Source: Ridgeia piscesae (Eukaryota > Annelida > Polychaeta > Sabellida > Siboglinidae). From it: a stretch of DNA of 64,000 bases. This document shows, piece after piece, positions 13,892 through 26,692 of the stretch. The notes below the pieces were generated by a model. It was not told the origin of the DNA. It saw only the letters and a program-made list of their open reading frames with translations, and searched no databases. The first letter of the stretch is position 1, and the number at the start of each line of letters is the position of its first letter. The stretch covers positions 160,001-224,000 of the forward strand of contig JAODUO010000134.1 of the NCBI GenBank assembly GCA_025642075.2, written 5' to 3'. Position numbers and translations under genes: made by a program.

Positions 13892-15340
13892 CTTCTTGTT
13901 CTAGTCTTAGTTATATGATGTACCGTGATCAGTTAGAACTAATACAGTCTTAGAGTGTTGTGTGTTGAACTAGAACTAATTCAGTCTTGGAGTGTTGTGT
14001 GTTGAACTAGAACTAATACAGTCTTAGAGTGTTGTGTGTTGAACTAGAACTAATTCAGTCTTGGAGTGTTGTGTGTTGAACTAGAACCAATACAGTCTTG
14101 GAGTGTTGTGTGTGAAACCAGAATTACTACAGTCTTACAGTGTTGTACTTGGAGAGCTACCACACAGTCTTAGAGTGCTGTGTATGGCACAATTAAGAGC
14201 TACCACAGCCTTACAGTGCTGTGTGTTAAACTAGAACTGCCACAGTCTTACAGTGCTTTGTGTTAAACTAGAACTGCCACAGTCTTACAGTGCTGTGTGT
14301 TAAACTAGAGATGCAACAGTCTTACAGTGCTGTGTGTTAAACTAGAGATGCCACAGTCTTACAGTGCTTTGTGTTAAACTAGAGATGCCACAGCCTTACA
14401 GTGCTGTGTGTTAAACTAGAACTGCCACAGTCTTACAGTGCTTTGTGTTAAACTAGAACTGCCACAGTCTTACAGTGCTGTGTGTTAAACTAGAGATGCC
14501 ACAGTCTTACAGTGCTTTGTGTTAAACTAGAGATGCCACAGTCTTACAGTGCTGTGTGTTAAACTAGAGATGCCACAGTCTTACAGTGCTGTGTGTTAAA
14601 CTAGAACTGCCACAGTCTTACAGTGCTTTGTGTTAAACTAGAGATGCCACAGTCTTACAGTGCTGTGTGTTAAACTAGAACTGCCACAGTCTTACAGTGC
14701 TTTGTGTTAAACTAGAGATGCAACAGTCTTACAGTGCTGTGTGTTAAACTAGAGATGCCACAGTCTTACAGTGCTTTGTGTTAAACTAGAGATGCCACAG
14801 CCTTACAGTGCTGTGTGTTAAACTAGAACTGCCACAGTCTTACAGTGCTGTGTGTTAAACTAGAACTGCCACAGTCTTACAGTGCTTTGTGTTAAACTAG
14901 AGCAGCCCCAGTCTTACAGTGCTGTGTGTTAAACTAGAACTGCCACAGTCTTACAGTGCTTTGTGTTAAACTAGAGCTACCACAGCCTTACAGTGCTGTG
15001 TGTTAAACTAGAACTGCCACAGTCTTACAGTGCTTTGTGTTAAACTAGAACTGCCACAATCTTACAGTGCTGTGTGTTAAACTAGAACTGCCACAGTCTT
15101 ACAGTGCTTTGTGTTAAACTAGAGCGGCCACAGTCTTAGAGGGGTATGTATGGAACTAGAGCTACAATGGTGTTAAACTACATCTATCAGTCTCAGAGTG
15201 CTGTGTGTGTGCAACAACAGAAATCATTATTAATACAGGTCTATATCAGTCTTACAGTGCTGATGGTAGAACAAAAGCCCTTGTCCTAGAGCTTGCAAAG
15301 ACAGTCTGATAGTGCCGTCTGTGAAACACGAGCACTGTGA
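13892..15340. repeat. Minisatellite, 37-bp unit
   Basis: About 35 copies of a 37-bp unit with the core CAGTCTTACAGTGCTGTGTG followed by TTAAACTAGA. The first units (13945-14150) are an older variant (TTAGAGTGTTGTGTGTTGAACT), the central block is homogeneous, and units beyond about 15130 decay. GTGCTTTG and GTGCTGTG subtypes alternate, suggesting dimer-level amplification. Confidence 0.96.
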
Positions 15341-15440
15341 CTCCTGTACTAAGTGGTGTTGTGTTGATGAAGCTGTCTGACGTAGCTGACTTGCCCATGT
15401 GTCTGGCAGTGTCACGTGTACATGTGTATTGATTCTTCAG

Positions 15441-15576
15441 CATGACGGCAGTTGGGAGAATGTTGAGAGACTGGTGTAAGAGACTTGAAGTAAGAGACCA
15501 GAGACGGACGGAAGGATGTGTTGTGTTAGTCCTGAATACGACCTGTTGTCACTCGGTCACACGGACCTCCAGTCAG
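15441..15576 (+). CDS. Speculative small exon between two minisatellites
   Basis: A plausible acceptor (GATTCTTCAG) ends at 15440, followed by ATG at 15442 and 45 open codons to a good donor, CAG|GTAGGA at 15577 (phase 0). The encoded peptide begins MTAVGRMLRDWCKRLEVRDQ and matches no family I recognise. The only reason to list it is that its 3' end and donor form the first, most diverged unit of the downstream 49-bp array, as the true exon 37747-38043 does with its own array. Without transcript support it may simply be non-coding. Confidence 0.2.
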
Positions 15577-18500
15577 GTAGGAACTGTTACTATGTCAATA
15601 TGTCACAATGACCTCCTGCCAGGTAGGAGCTGTCACCTTTATGTCACTTTGTCACAAAGACCTGCCAGGTAGGAACTATCACCACTGTGTCACTCTGTCA
15701 TATACAGACCTCCCTCCAGGTAGGAACTGTCAGCACTGTGTCACTCTGCCATGTGGACCTCCCTCCAGGTAGGAACTGTCACCACTGTGTTCCTCTGTCA
15801 TACAGACCTCCCTCCAGGTAGGAACTGTCACCACTGTGTTACTCTGTCATACAGACCTCCCTCCAGGTAGGAACTGTCACCACTGTGTTACTCTGTCATA
15901 CAGACCTCCCTCCAGGTAGGAACTGTCACCACTGTGTCACTCTGTCATACAGACCTCCCTCCAGGTAGGAACTGTCACCACTGTGTTACTCTGTCATACA
16001 GACCTCCCTCCAGGTAGGAACTGTCACCACTGTGTTACTCTGTCATACAGACCTCCCTCCAGGTAGGAACTGTCACCATTGTGTCACTCTGTCATACAGA
16101 CCTCCCTCCAGGTAGGAACTGTCACCACTGTGTTACTCTGTCATACAGACCTCCCTCCAGGTAGGAACTGTCACCACTGTGTTACTCTGTCATACAGACC
16201 TCCCTCCAGGTAGGAACTGTCACCACTGTGTTACTCTGTCATACAGACCTCCCTCCAGGTAGGAACTGTCACCACTGTGTCACTGTCATACGGACCTCCC
16301 TCCAGGTGGGAACTGTCATCACTGTGTCACTCTGTCATTTGGACCTCCCTCAACGTGAGAACTATCACCTCTGTGTCACTCTGCCATGTGGACCTCCCTT
16401 CAGGTAGGAACTGTCACCACTGTGTCACTCTGTCATACGGACCTCCCTCTCAGGTAGGAACTGTCACCATCTATGTCACTCTGTCATACAGACCTCCCTC
16501 CAGGTAGGAACTGTCACCTCTATGTCATCTCATGACCTCTCCAGGTAGGAACTGTCACCTCTGGTCACTCTGCCTGGACCTCCTCCAGGTAGGAACTGTC
16601 ACCTCTGTGTCACTCTGCCATGTGGACCTCCCTCCAGGTAGGAACTGTCACCTCTGTGTCACTCTGTCATACGGACCTCCCTCCAGGTAGGAACTGTCAT
16701 CTCTGTGTCACTCTGTCATACGGACCTCCCTCCAGGTAGGAACTGTCACCTATGTGTCACTCTGTCATACGGACCTCCCTCCAGGTAGCAATTGTCACGT
16801 CTGTGTCACTCTGACATGCAGACCTCCCTCCAGGTAGGAACTGTCACCACTGTGTCACTCTGTCATACAGACCTCCCTCCAGGTAGGAACTGTCACCTCT
16901 GTGTCACTGTCATACAAACCTCCCTCCAGGTAGGAACTGTCACCACTGTGTCACTGTCATACAAACCTCCCTCCAGGTAGGAACTGTCACCACTGTGTCA
17001 CTGTCATACAAACCTCCCTCCAGGTAGGAACTGTCACCTCTGTGTCACTCTGCCATGTGGACCTCCCTCCAGGTAGGAACTGTCACCTCTGTGTCACTCT
17101 GTCATACAGACCTCCCTCCAGGTAGGAACTGTCACCTCTGTGTCACTCTGCCATGGACCTCCCTCCAGGTAGGAACTGTCACCTCTGTGTCACTCTGTCA
17201 TACAGACCTCCCTCCAGGTAGGAACTGTCACCTCTGTGTCACTCTGTCATACAGACCTCCCTCCAGGTAGGAACTGTCACCTCTGTGTCACTCTGTCATA
17301 CGGACCTCCCTCCAGGTAGGAACTGTCACCTCTGTGTCACTCTTGTCATACGGACCTCCCTCCAGGTAGGAACTGTCACCTCTGTATCACTCTGTCATAC
17401 GGACCTCCCTCCAGGTAGGAACTGTCACCTCTGTATCACTCTGTCATACGGACCTCCCTCCAGGTAGGAACTGTCACCTCTGTGTCACTCTGTCGTACGG
17501 ACCTCCCTCCAGGTAGGAACTGTCACCTCTGTGTCACTCTGCCATGTGGACCTCCCTCCAGGTAGGAACTGTCACCTCTGTGTCACTCTGCCAGGTGGAC
17601 CTCCCTCCAGGGAGGAACTGTCACCTCTGTGTCACTCTGTCGTACGGACCTCCCTTCAGGTAGGAACTGTCACCTCTGTGTCACTCTGTCGTACGGACCT
17701 CCCTTCAGGTAGGAACTGTCACCTCTGTGTCACTCTGTCGTACGGACCTCCCTCCAGGTAGGAACTGTCACCTCTGTGTCACTCTGTCATACGGACCTCC
17801 CTCCAGGTAGGAACTGTCACCTCTGTGTCACTCTGCCATGTGGACCTCCCTCCAGGTAGGAACTGTCACCTCTGTGTCACTCTGTCGTACGGACCTCCCT
17901 CCAGGTAGGAACTGTCACCTCTGTGTCACTCTGTCATACGGACCTCCCTCCAGGTAGGAACTGTCACCTCTGTGTCACTGCCATGTGGACCTCCCTCCAG
18001 GTAGGAACTGTCACCTCTGTGTCACTCTGTCGTACAGACCTCCCTCCAGGTAGGAACTGTCACCTCTGTGTCACTCTGTCGTACGGACCTCCCTTCAGGT
18101 AGGAACTGTCACCTCTGTGTCACTCTGCCATGTGGACCTCCCTCCAGGTAGGAACTGTCACCTCTGTGTCACTCTGCCATGTGCACCTCCCTCCAGGTGG
18201 CAACTGTCACCTCTGTGTCACTCAGTCATGTGCACCTCCCTCCAGGTAGGAACTGTCACCTCTGTGTCACTCTGCCATGTGGACCTCCCTCCAGGTAGGA
18301 ACTGTCACCTCTGTGTCACTCTGCCATGTGGACCTCCCTCCAGGTAGGAACTGTCACCTCTGTGTCACTCTGCCATGTGGACCTCCCTCCAGGTAGGAAC
18401 TGTCACCTCTGTGTCACTGTCATACAAACCTCCCTCCAGGTAGGAACTGTCATCTCTGTGTCACTCTGTCATACAGACCTCCCTCCAGGTAGGAACTGTC

Positions 18501-18800
18501 ACCTCTGTGTCACTCTGCCATGTGGACCTCCCTCCAGGTAGGAACTGTCACCTCTGTGTCACGCTGTCATACGGACCTCCCTCCAGGTAGGAACTGTCAA
18601 CTCTGTGTCACTCTGTCATACGGACCTCCCTCCAGGTAGGAACTGTCATCTCTGTGTCACTCTGTCATACGGACCTCCCTCCAGGTAGGAACTGTCACCA
18701 CTGTGTCACTCTGTCATACGGACCTCCCTCCAGGTAGGAACTGTCACCTCTGTATCACTCTTGTCATACGGACCTCCCTCCAGGTAGGAACTGTCACCTC
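15545..18800. repeat. Minisatellite, 49-bp unit carrying CAG|GTAGGA
   Basis: About 65 copies of a 49-bp unit: ACCTCCCTCCAGGTAGGAAC, then TGTCACCTCTGTGTCACTCT, then GTCATACGG. Subtypes differ at ACCACT versus ACCTCT and at TCATACGG, TCATACAG, CCATGTGG and TCGTACGG, clustered in blocks. Every unit holds a pyrimidine-rich stretch ending in CAG directly followed by GTAGGA, so each resembles both a 3' and a 5' splice site. Open frames of 60-76 codons across it are by-products of the 147-bp (3 x 49) periodicity. Confidence 0.97.
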
Positions 18801-18802
18801 TG

Positions 18803-19640
18803 TGTTTGTGTGTACTAGTAGGTGGGTGTGTAGTAGTGGGTGGGTGTGTAGTAGTGGGTGGGATGTGTACTAGTGGGTGGGTGTGTAGTAGTGGGTGGGT
18901 GTGTACTAGTGGGTGGGAGTGTTCTAGTGGGTGGGTGTGTACTTGTGGGTGGGTGTGTACTAGTGGGTGGGTGTGTAGTAGTGGGTGGGTGTGTACTATG
19001 GGTGGGATGTGTACTAGTGGGTGGTTGTAGTAGTGGGTGGGAGTGTACTAGTGGGTGGGATGTGTACTGTGGGTGGGTGTGTACTAGTGGGTGGGTGTGT
19101 AGTAGTGGGTGGGAGTGTACTAGTGGGTGTACTAGGTGGACTGTACTAGTGGGTGGGAGTGTACTATGGGTGGGGGACTATCGGGTGGACTGTACCTATG
19201 GTGGCATGTACTATGGGTGGACCTGTACTATGGGTGGGACTGTCACCTTGGGTCATTTACATGTGGTCTTCATGGGTGTGTACTTGGGTGTCTCTTGTGT
19301 ACTAGTGGTGGGAGTGTACTAGTGGGTGGGTGTGTACTAGTGGGTGGGAGTGTACTAGTGGGTGGGAGTGTACTAGTGGGTGGGACTGTACTAGTGGGTG
19401 GGAGTGTACTAGTGGGTGGGAGTGTACTAGTGGGTGGGTGTGTACTAGTGGGTGGGAGTGTACTAGTGGGTGGGAGTGTACTAGTGGGTGGGAGTGTACT
19501 AGTGGGTGGGGGTGTAGTAGTGGGTGGGAGTGTACTAGTGGGTGGGAGTGTACTAGTGGGTGGGAGTGTACTAGGGGGTGGGACTATACTAGGGGGCACT
19601 GTACTAAAAGGTGGCATTGTACTAGGGGTGGCACTGTACG
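18803..19640. repeat. Minisatellite, 18-bp G/T-rich unit
   Basis: About 45 copies of GTGTACTAGTGGGTGGGT and variants (GTGTAGTAGTGGGTGGGA, GACTGTACTA), starting directly after the 49-bp array. The 18-bp period keeps frames open on both strands; these are not genes. The plus strand is G-rich, with GGG triplets spaced regularly (G-quadruplex potential). Confidence 0.96.
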
Positions 19641-20244
19641 TGGTTATGGGGTGGGACTAGATCATCCATTCTACACATTTTCAGACCATTGTTTCTGGGG
19701 ATTTCTTTCTCTGCCCGATTGTGTGAGTCACTGCCTGGCTCACACACTATTGGCCACTTTCTGGGTCTTTGTTTCTGTGTTCTTGTATCTTGGCCAATGT
19801 CCACATTGTGGTGGACAGTGGACACTGATGCTACCCACCACTCAGCGTGAGCAAGATAATCTGCAGTGTTGCCACATCTAGGCTGATTGCTCTTGTCATA
19901 GTCGCACCTCTTCCACCTCATCTCACCAGCCATGTGTTGTGTTCAGATGACATCATGGCAATGGCAGAATAATTGCAGCGTCTCAACTCTCATTGAACAT
20001 CCGATTATGTGAAGATGATATACACTTTATTTAAATACTGTTCTCCAGAGTATGACACTGTCCAGTGATGTTCATAGTCTTCTATAAAGCAATATAAGTT
20101 ATATATATATATACAACTACAAAGATTAGGGATATAAATATAAATTAAGCCTTAGGTCTTAGGTGGTTTCCTCCAGACAGCCCAAACTTGGGTTAATGCA
20201 GGAATTGTCTGTCTCTAGAATTAGTGAGTCCACTACAGGTTACA
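19641..20244. other. Non-coding spacer
   Basis: No gene recognised; the open frames here are read-through from the neighbouring repeat. A short (TA)n lies at about 20100. Confidence 0.4.
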
Positions 20245-20252
20245 TATTTACC

Positions 20253-21518
20253 CAGTGGTGGGATGTAACGAAGTACATTTACTTCGTTACATTACTTAAG
20301 TAGTTTATTTTGAAATCTACTTGTAACGAAGTACATTTTTGGGGAATTACTTTTACTTGTAACGAAGTACTTTTTTGTTTACTTTCTTACTTTTTTACTT
20401 CTAAATTTTGCGTTACTATAGCCTACCACCAATTTTTAAATTACCATCGAACCCTGATTGTGTAGTCGTTGTTTGCTTTGCGGTCGGGCCGACATCATGG
20501 CATCAATCGTGTTTCACGCTGATCTATTATATAACTGGCGCTTGGTTTCCGAGACATTCCAGCGTGTGTTAAAACCCATGAAGAGTCTGTTTGATTAAGG
20601 TCAATTAAAGAGTAAATGTGGAGCAAGGCATTGTTTGTTTTGTGCAGACATCAATGATCAGTAGCATTTCCCTGCTGCCAGTCCTGGCTTCGCACATCGG
20701 TGTTTTACATAAGACCGGCGCATCGACCATGCCGCGAATCAATGGCTTGAAAATTGCAATCGAGATTCATTGACACTTCTTGTTTAGAAATCGGATAAAT
20801 AGGTTGCATCTCAGTAGAAAAGATCAGTATAATGCTATGCTGAAATGCCATGATGAATTGCGTCGCAAATATTAGGCGTAACACTTCGCCACGCAAAACA
20901 TGCTACTGATGCATACACTTATGAATTCATCAACCGCCTATAAAATGGGGAGTCGTAGTCGTTTTGGCGTGGTCAGTGCGCGTTATAAATCGGTATTTTA
21001 ACGATAACTAAAAGACGAAGGAAGTTGTGCCAATAATGAGCGTATTTATTTTAGTTTTGAATCTTTATGCGCGTTCAGCGATTGAGAGCCAGGTTATTAT
21101 TCTAGATCTCATATTATCGCTCATCTCCATACATCGTGGTCTGTTGGTGCATAATTTATTTCAAAACTATACAATTTTATTTTATTTAGTTCAACATTCA
21201 ACAGTGTATAACAATGTTTTCTGAACATCGCATAGACTGCGCAGTCGACACGTAGTACCTTCATGTTCTACGAGGTTTGTGGTGCAGTGGCTGCATATTG
21301 GTCTTCTTTTAAATGCCGTTGTTGGTAGATACAGAATGGATTCGTAGTAAATATGAACGCTAAATGTAAATATCAAAACACCTTCAATTTAGTCATTATC
21401 TTAAGCTAAGATAATTATATATATCATATAAGTCAAACATCAACAGCATAATTGAACTGGTGGCATCATAAGATCTTATATAAGTTTATATATGTCATTA
21501 TCATCGTATATCGTATAC

Positions 21519-21569
<51 letters not shown>

Positions 21570-21746
21570 TATATATATTGGCACTGACCGAATACGTTTG
21601 TACTTTTACTTAAGTAGTTTTGTGAAGCGGTACTTTTACTTAAGTAGTTTTTTTCGGGGGTACTTTTACTTTTACTTAAGTAGTTTTTTGGGAGATTACT
21701 TTTACTTTTACTTAGTTACTTTTCTGGAGTACTTGTTACAGCACTG
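20253..21746. mobile_element. Non-autonomous hAT-type DNA transposon
   Basis: The element begins CAGTGGTGGGATGTAACGAA and ends GTACTTGTTACAGCACTG; the ends are imperfect terminal inverted repeats (CAGTGGTG / CAGTGCTG). Directly outside lie identical 8-bp sequences TATTTACC at 20245-20252 and 21747-21754, the 8-bp target-site duplication typical of hAT insertions. The subterminal regions are full of short direct and inverted repeats of the ACTTTTACTTAAGTAGTTTT and TAACGAAGTAC types, as in Tol2-like and other hAT elements. At 1,494 bp with no transposase frame, it must have been mobilised in trans. A (TA)n tract at about 21516-21577 lies inside. Confidence 0.9.
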
Positions 21747-21754
21747 TATTTACC

Positions 21755-22114
21755 CCCTGAGTGGGATCTTGGCAGTGTTCATTGAGCACCCGCTTGTGTG
21801 TCAAAGATAGAGACCACTGGTTTAGTGAGTCTGTGGCGTGGTCATCCATTTATATACCAGGTATGTAGGATGTTTTAGTTTCCTGTGCATAAATAGCTCA
21901 CTGATGGCACCATTGGTTTCCAGCATCTTTTTCAGAAAGACTAGAACTCAGTAAAGTCAACAAAAGAGACATTGAGCTATTATTGAGTTTTCCTCCCAAA
22001 CACTGCATCTTGGGTTCCAAACATTCTCACATTTAGCAGTGTTACAAAACACTGCTCAGTTTTACATAGTGTTCATTAAACATCAGTTTGTTTCTCAACC
22101 AGAATTAACCAATG
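21755..22114. other. Non-coding spacer
   Basis: AT-rich spacer between the transposon and the 29-bp array; nothing recognised. Confidence 0.4.
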
Positions 22115-24665
22115 ACCTCTCATCATGGTGTTTAGTCATTGTGACCCCTCATCATGGTCTTTAGTCACTGTGACCCCTCATCATGGTCTTTAGTCACTGT
22201 GACCCCTCATCGTGGTCTTTAGTCACTGTGACCCCTCATCATGGTCTTTAGTCACCGTGACCCCTCATCATGGTCTTTAGTCATTGTGACCCCTCATCAT
22301 GGTCTTTAGTCACTGTGACCCCCATCATGGTCTTTAGTTACTGTGTCCCCTCATCGTGGTCTTTAGTCACTGTGACCCCTCATCATGGTCTTTAGTCACC
22401 GTGACCCCTCATCATGAGTCTTTAGTCACCGTGACCCCCATCATGGTCTTTAGTTACTGTGTCCCCTCATCATGGTCTTTAGTCACTGTGACCCCTCATC
22501 ATGGTCTTTAGTCACTGTGACCCCTCATCATGGTCTTTAGTCACTGTGACCCTCATCATGGTCTTTAGTCACTGTGACCCCCATCATGGTCTTTAGTCCC
22601 CACGACCCCTCATCATGGTCTTTAGTCTCTGTGACCCCTCATCATGGTCTTTAGTCACCGTGACCCCTCATCATGGTCTTTAGTCACTGTGACCCCTCAT
22701 TATGGTCTTTAGTCACTGTGACCCCTCATCATGGTCTTTAGTCACCGTGACCCCCATCATGGTCTTTAGTTACTGTGACCCCTCATCATGGTCTTTAGTC
22801 ACGGTGCCCCTATGATCCCACCATCATCGTCTTTAGTCACCATGACCCCTATCATGGTCTTTAGTCATGGTGACCCCCATCATGGTCTTTAGTCACTGTG
22901 ACCCCCATCATGGTCTTTAGTTACCGTGACCCCCTATCAAAGTCTTTAGTCACTGTGACCCCTCATTATGGTCTTTAGTCACTGTGTCTCCTCATCGTGG
23001 TCTTTAGTCACTGTGACCCCTCATCATGGTCTTTAGTCATGGTGACCCCCATCATGGTCTTTAGTCACTGTGACCCCTCATCATGATCTTAAGTTACCAT
23101 GACCCCCTATCAAAGTCTTTAGTCACTGTGACCCCTCATTATGGTCTTTAGTCACTGTGTCTCCTCATCGTGGTCTTTAGTCATTGTGACCCCTCATTAT
23201 GGTCTTTAGTCACTGTGACCCCTCATCATGGTCTTTAGTCACTGTGACCCATCATCATTGTCTTTAGTCACTGTGACCCCTCATTATGGTCTTTAGTCAC
23301 TGTGTCTCCTCGTCGTGGTCTTTAGTCACTGTGACCCCTCATCATGGTCTTTAGTCATGGTGACCCCCATCATGGTCTTTAGTCACTGTGCCCCCCATCA
23401 TCATTGATCAAAGTCTTTAGTCACTGTGACCCCTCATCATGGTCTTTAGTTACTGTGTCCCCTCATCATGGTCTTTAGTCACTGTGACCCCTCATCATGG
23501 TCTTTAGTCACTGTGACCCCTCATCATGGTCTTTAGTCACTGTGACCCTCATCATGGTCTTTAGTCACTGTGACCCCCATCATGGTCTTTAGTCACTGTG
23601 ACCCCTCATCATGGTCTTTAGTCACTGTGACCCTCATCATGGTCTTTAGTCACTGTGACCCCTCATCATGGTCTTTAGTCACTGTGACCCCTCATCATGG
23701 TCTTTAGTCACTGTGACCCCTCATCATGGTCTTTAGTCACCATGACCACCATCATCGTCTTTAGTCACTGACCCCCATCATGGTCTTTAGTCACTGTGAC
23801 CCCCATCATGGTCTTTAGTCACTGTGACCCCTCATCATGGTCTTTAGTCACTGTGACCCATCATCATTGTCTTTTGTCACTGTGACCCCATCATGGTCTT
23901 TAGTCACTGTGACCCCCATCATGGTCTTTAGTCACTGTGACCCCCATCATGGTCTTTAGTCACTGTGACCCCTCATCATGGTCTTTAGTCACTGTGACCC
24001 ATCATCATTGTCTTTAGTCACTGTGACCCCCATCATGGTCTTTAGTCACTGTGACCCCCATCATGGTCTTTAGTCACTGTGACCCCTCATCATGGATCTT
24101 AAGTACGTGACCCTATCAATAGTCTTTTGTCACTGTGACCCCCATTATGGTCTTTAGTCACTGTGCCCCATCGTGGTCTTTAGTCACTGTGACCCCCATC
24201 ATGGTCTTTAGTCACTGTGACCCCTCATCATGGTCTTTAGTCACTGTGACCCATCATCATTGTCTTTAGTCACTGTGACCCCTCATCATGGTCTTTAGTC
24301 ACTGTGACCCCTCATCATGGTCTTTAGTCACTGTGACCCCTCATCATGGTCTTTAGTCACTGTGACCCCCATCATGGTCTTTAGTCACTGTGACCCCTCA
24401 TCATGATCTTAAGTTACCATGACCCCCTATCAAAGTCTTTAGTCACTGTGACCCCTCATTATGGTCTTTAGTCACTGTGTCTCCCATCGTGGTCTTTAGT
24501 CATTGTGACCCCTCATTATGGTCTTTAGTCACTGTGACCCCTCATCATGGTCTTTAGTCACTGTGACCCATCATCATTGTCTTTTGTCACTGTGACCCCC
24601 ATCATGGTCTTTAGTCACTGTGACCCCTCATCATGGTCTTTAGTCACTGTGACCCCTCATCATGG
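22115..24665. repeat. Minisatellite, 29-bp unit
   Basis: About 87 copies of a 29-bp unit with the core ATGGTCTTTAGTCACTGTGA followed by CCCCTCATC. Subtypes include CCCCCATC (28 bp), ATCATCATTG, ATCAAAG and GTGTCTCCTCATCG. Runs of subtypes recur in the same order (for example 22921-23020, 23101-23180 and 24421-24490), showing block duplication within the array. Confidence 0.97.
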
Positions 24666-24779
24666 ATGGCCTGTGAAATGTGACAGCCTACAATACTCTT
24701 TGTCGTCACCCACCATTTTTTAAAGAAATGCTGATGTGTGTGAATATATATTATATATATTATATATATAGAGAGAGGG

Positions 24780-25815
24780 AGACAATATTTCTGTCAATAT
24801 TTTCATACCCATTCAATATTTTAAACAACTCAATTTGAACTCCTCTTAATCTTCTGGTTTCTAATGTTGTAAACCACATACTTTTAGATGCATTTCGTAA
24901 CTAATATTCCTGAGTTTTTGTATCATTTTGGTTGCTCTCCTTTGTACTCTTTCTAGCATATCAATATCCTTCTTGCGATATGGCCTCCATGCTTGTGTAC
25001 AATATTCTGAATGAGGCCTAACTATTGTTTTATACAGCGGTATTATTTGTTCTTTTTTTGTACACTATATTTCACCTAATTAATCCAATAATTTGGTTTC
25101 CCTTCGCTGCTGCAATTCCACACTGCTCTGATACCTTCATGTCAGCACTAATAGTTAACCCTAAGTCCTTTTTCTTTAAGGTAGTATTTAGTACAGTACC
25201 AGCCATTGTATATTGTGCATCTTCATTCCCATGTCCTGTGTGGATGTACTTATACTTCAGAAAATTAAACAGCATTTGCCACTTCTCAGACCATTCTGTC
25301 AACTTATTAAAATCATCTTGTAAATGCTGTCTATCTGCATCACTTTTAATTTTCCTAAACACTTTTGTGTCATCCGCAAACTTCAACACCTTGCTTGTAT
25401 GTCATCATCCAAATCATTGATATATATTAAGAATAAATAGGTCCCAGTACTGATCCCTGCGGTACTCCACTCAAAACCGATTTCCAGTTTGAAACCTCCC
25501 CATCAACTACTACTCTTTGTCGTCTATCAATAAGCCATTTTTCTATCCAGTTAATCATACCATTTCCTATGTCATGGGCTTTTATTTAGTTTAAGTAGTA
25601 ATCTTTGACGTGGCTCTTTGTCAAAGGCTTTTTTAAAATCTAAGTAGATTATATCTACTGGTGATCCCTCATCTAGCCACTTTGTGACATCTTCCAAAAA
25701 ACATAACATATTTGTTAAGCATGACCTCACTTTTAAAAACCCACGTTGAGATGGGTTTATCAACAAATAAATCAACCAAGTGATCTTTATTTAGTCTTTC
25801 TAATAGTTTGCAGAC
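24780..25815 (-). pseudogene. LINE reverse transcriptase fragment (CR1/L2-like), inactive
   Basis: Read on the minus strand from 25775 down to about 24790, the pieces follow the order of the family: SCLTNMLCFLEDVTKW, then YLDFKKAFD (RT motif A), SGVPQGSVLGP (motif B), FADDTKVF (motif C with the catalytic Asp pair), a DLGLTISADMKVSEQC block, and a 3' block with RPHSEYC and ERVQRRATK. It is 5'-truncated (no endonuclease domain) and has at least two frameshifts (about 25430 and 25390) plus stops near the 3' end, so no functional enzyme is encoded. This ordering is typical of non-LTR elements of the CR1/L2/Rex (jockey) group; the exact clade needs a database search. A short (TA)n and (GA)n lie just beyond the 3' end at 24746-24781. 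Confidence 0.9.
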
Positions 25816-26692
25816 CAGATAGTTTGTACATTACAACACACAGACTAGATGCAGCCTTCTATTTGTACAAGTTGACATTACAACACACAGACTAGATGCA
25901 GCCTTCTATTTGTACAAGTTGACATTACAACACACAGACTAGATGCAGCCTTCTATTTGTACAAGTTGACATTACAACACACAGACTAGATGCAGCCTTC
26001 TATTTGTACAAGTTGACATTACAACACGCAGACTAGATGCAGCCTTCTATTTGTACATGTTGACATTACAACACACAGACTAGATGCAGCCTTCTATTTG
26101 TACAAGTTGACATTACAACACACAGACTAGATGCAGCCTTCTATTTGTACATGTTGACATTACAACACACAGACTAGATGCAGCCTTCTATTTGTACATG
26201 TTGACATTACAACACACAGACTAGATGCAGCCTTCTATTTGTACAATTCGACATTACAACACACAGACTAGATGCAGCCTTCTATTTGTACAAGTTGACA
26301 TTACAACACACAGACTAGATGCAGCCTTCTATTTGTACAAGTTGACATTACAACACACAGACTAGATGCAGCCTTCTATTTGTACAATTCGACATTACAA
26401 CACACAGACTAGATGCAGCCTTCTATTTGTACAAGTTGACATTACAACACACAGACTAGATGCAGCCTTCTATTTGTACAAGTTGACATTACAACACACA
26501 GACTAGATGCAGCCTTCTATTTGTACAAGTTGACATTACAACATACAGACTAGATGCAGCCTTCTATTTGTACAAGTTGACATTACAACACACATACTAG
26601 ATGCAGCCTTCTGTTTGTACAAGTTGACATTACAACACACAGACTAGATGCAGCCTTCTATTTGTACAAGTTGACATTACAAGACACGGTCT
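25816..26692. repeat. Minisatellite, 47-bp unit
   Basis: About 18 copies of a 47-bp unit (CACAGACTAGATGCAGCCTT, CTATTTGTACAAGTTGACAT, TACAACA), very homogeneous. Minor variants are ACAATTC for ACAAGTT and ACATGTT for ACAAGTT. It starts at the 5' truncation point of the LINE fragment. The low divergence suggests recent expansion. Confidence 0.97.

Noticed and set aside
18806..19881. Frames of 103-183 codons across the 18-bp array (VLVGGS and LPPTST repeats)
   Set aside because: A period divisible by three keeps several frames open on both strands at once; no start context, splice signals or unique domain.
25025..25420. 131-codon plus-strand frame
   Set aside because: It is the antisense shadow of the LINE reverse transcriptase; the minus strand has the conserved motifs.
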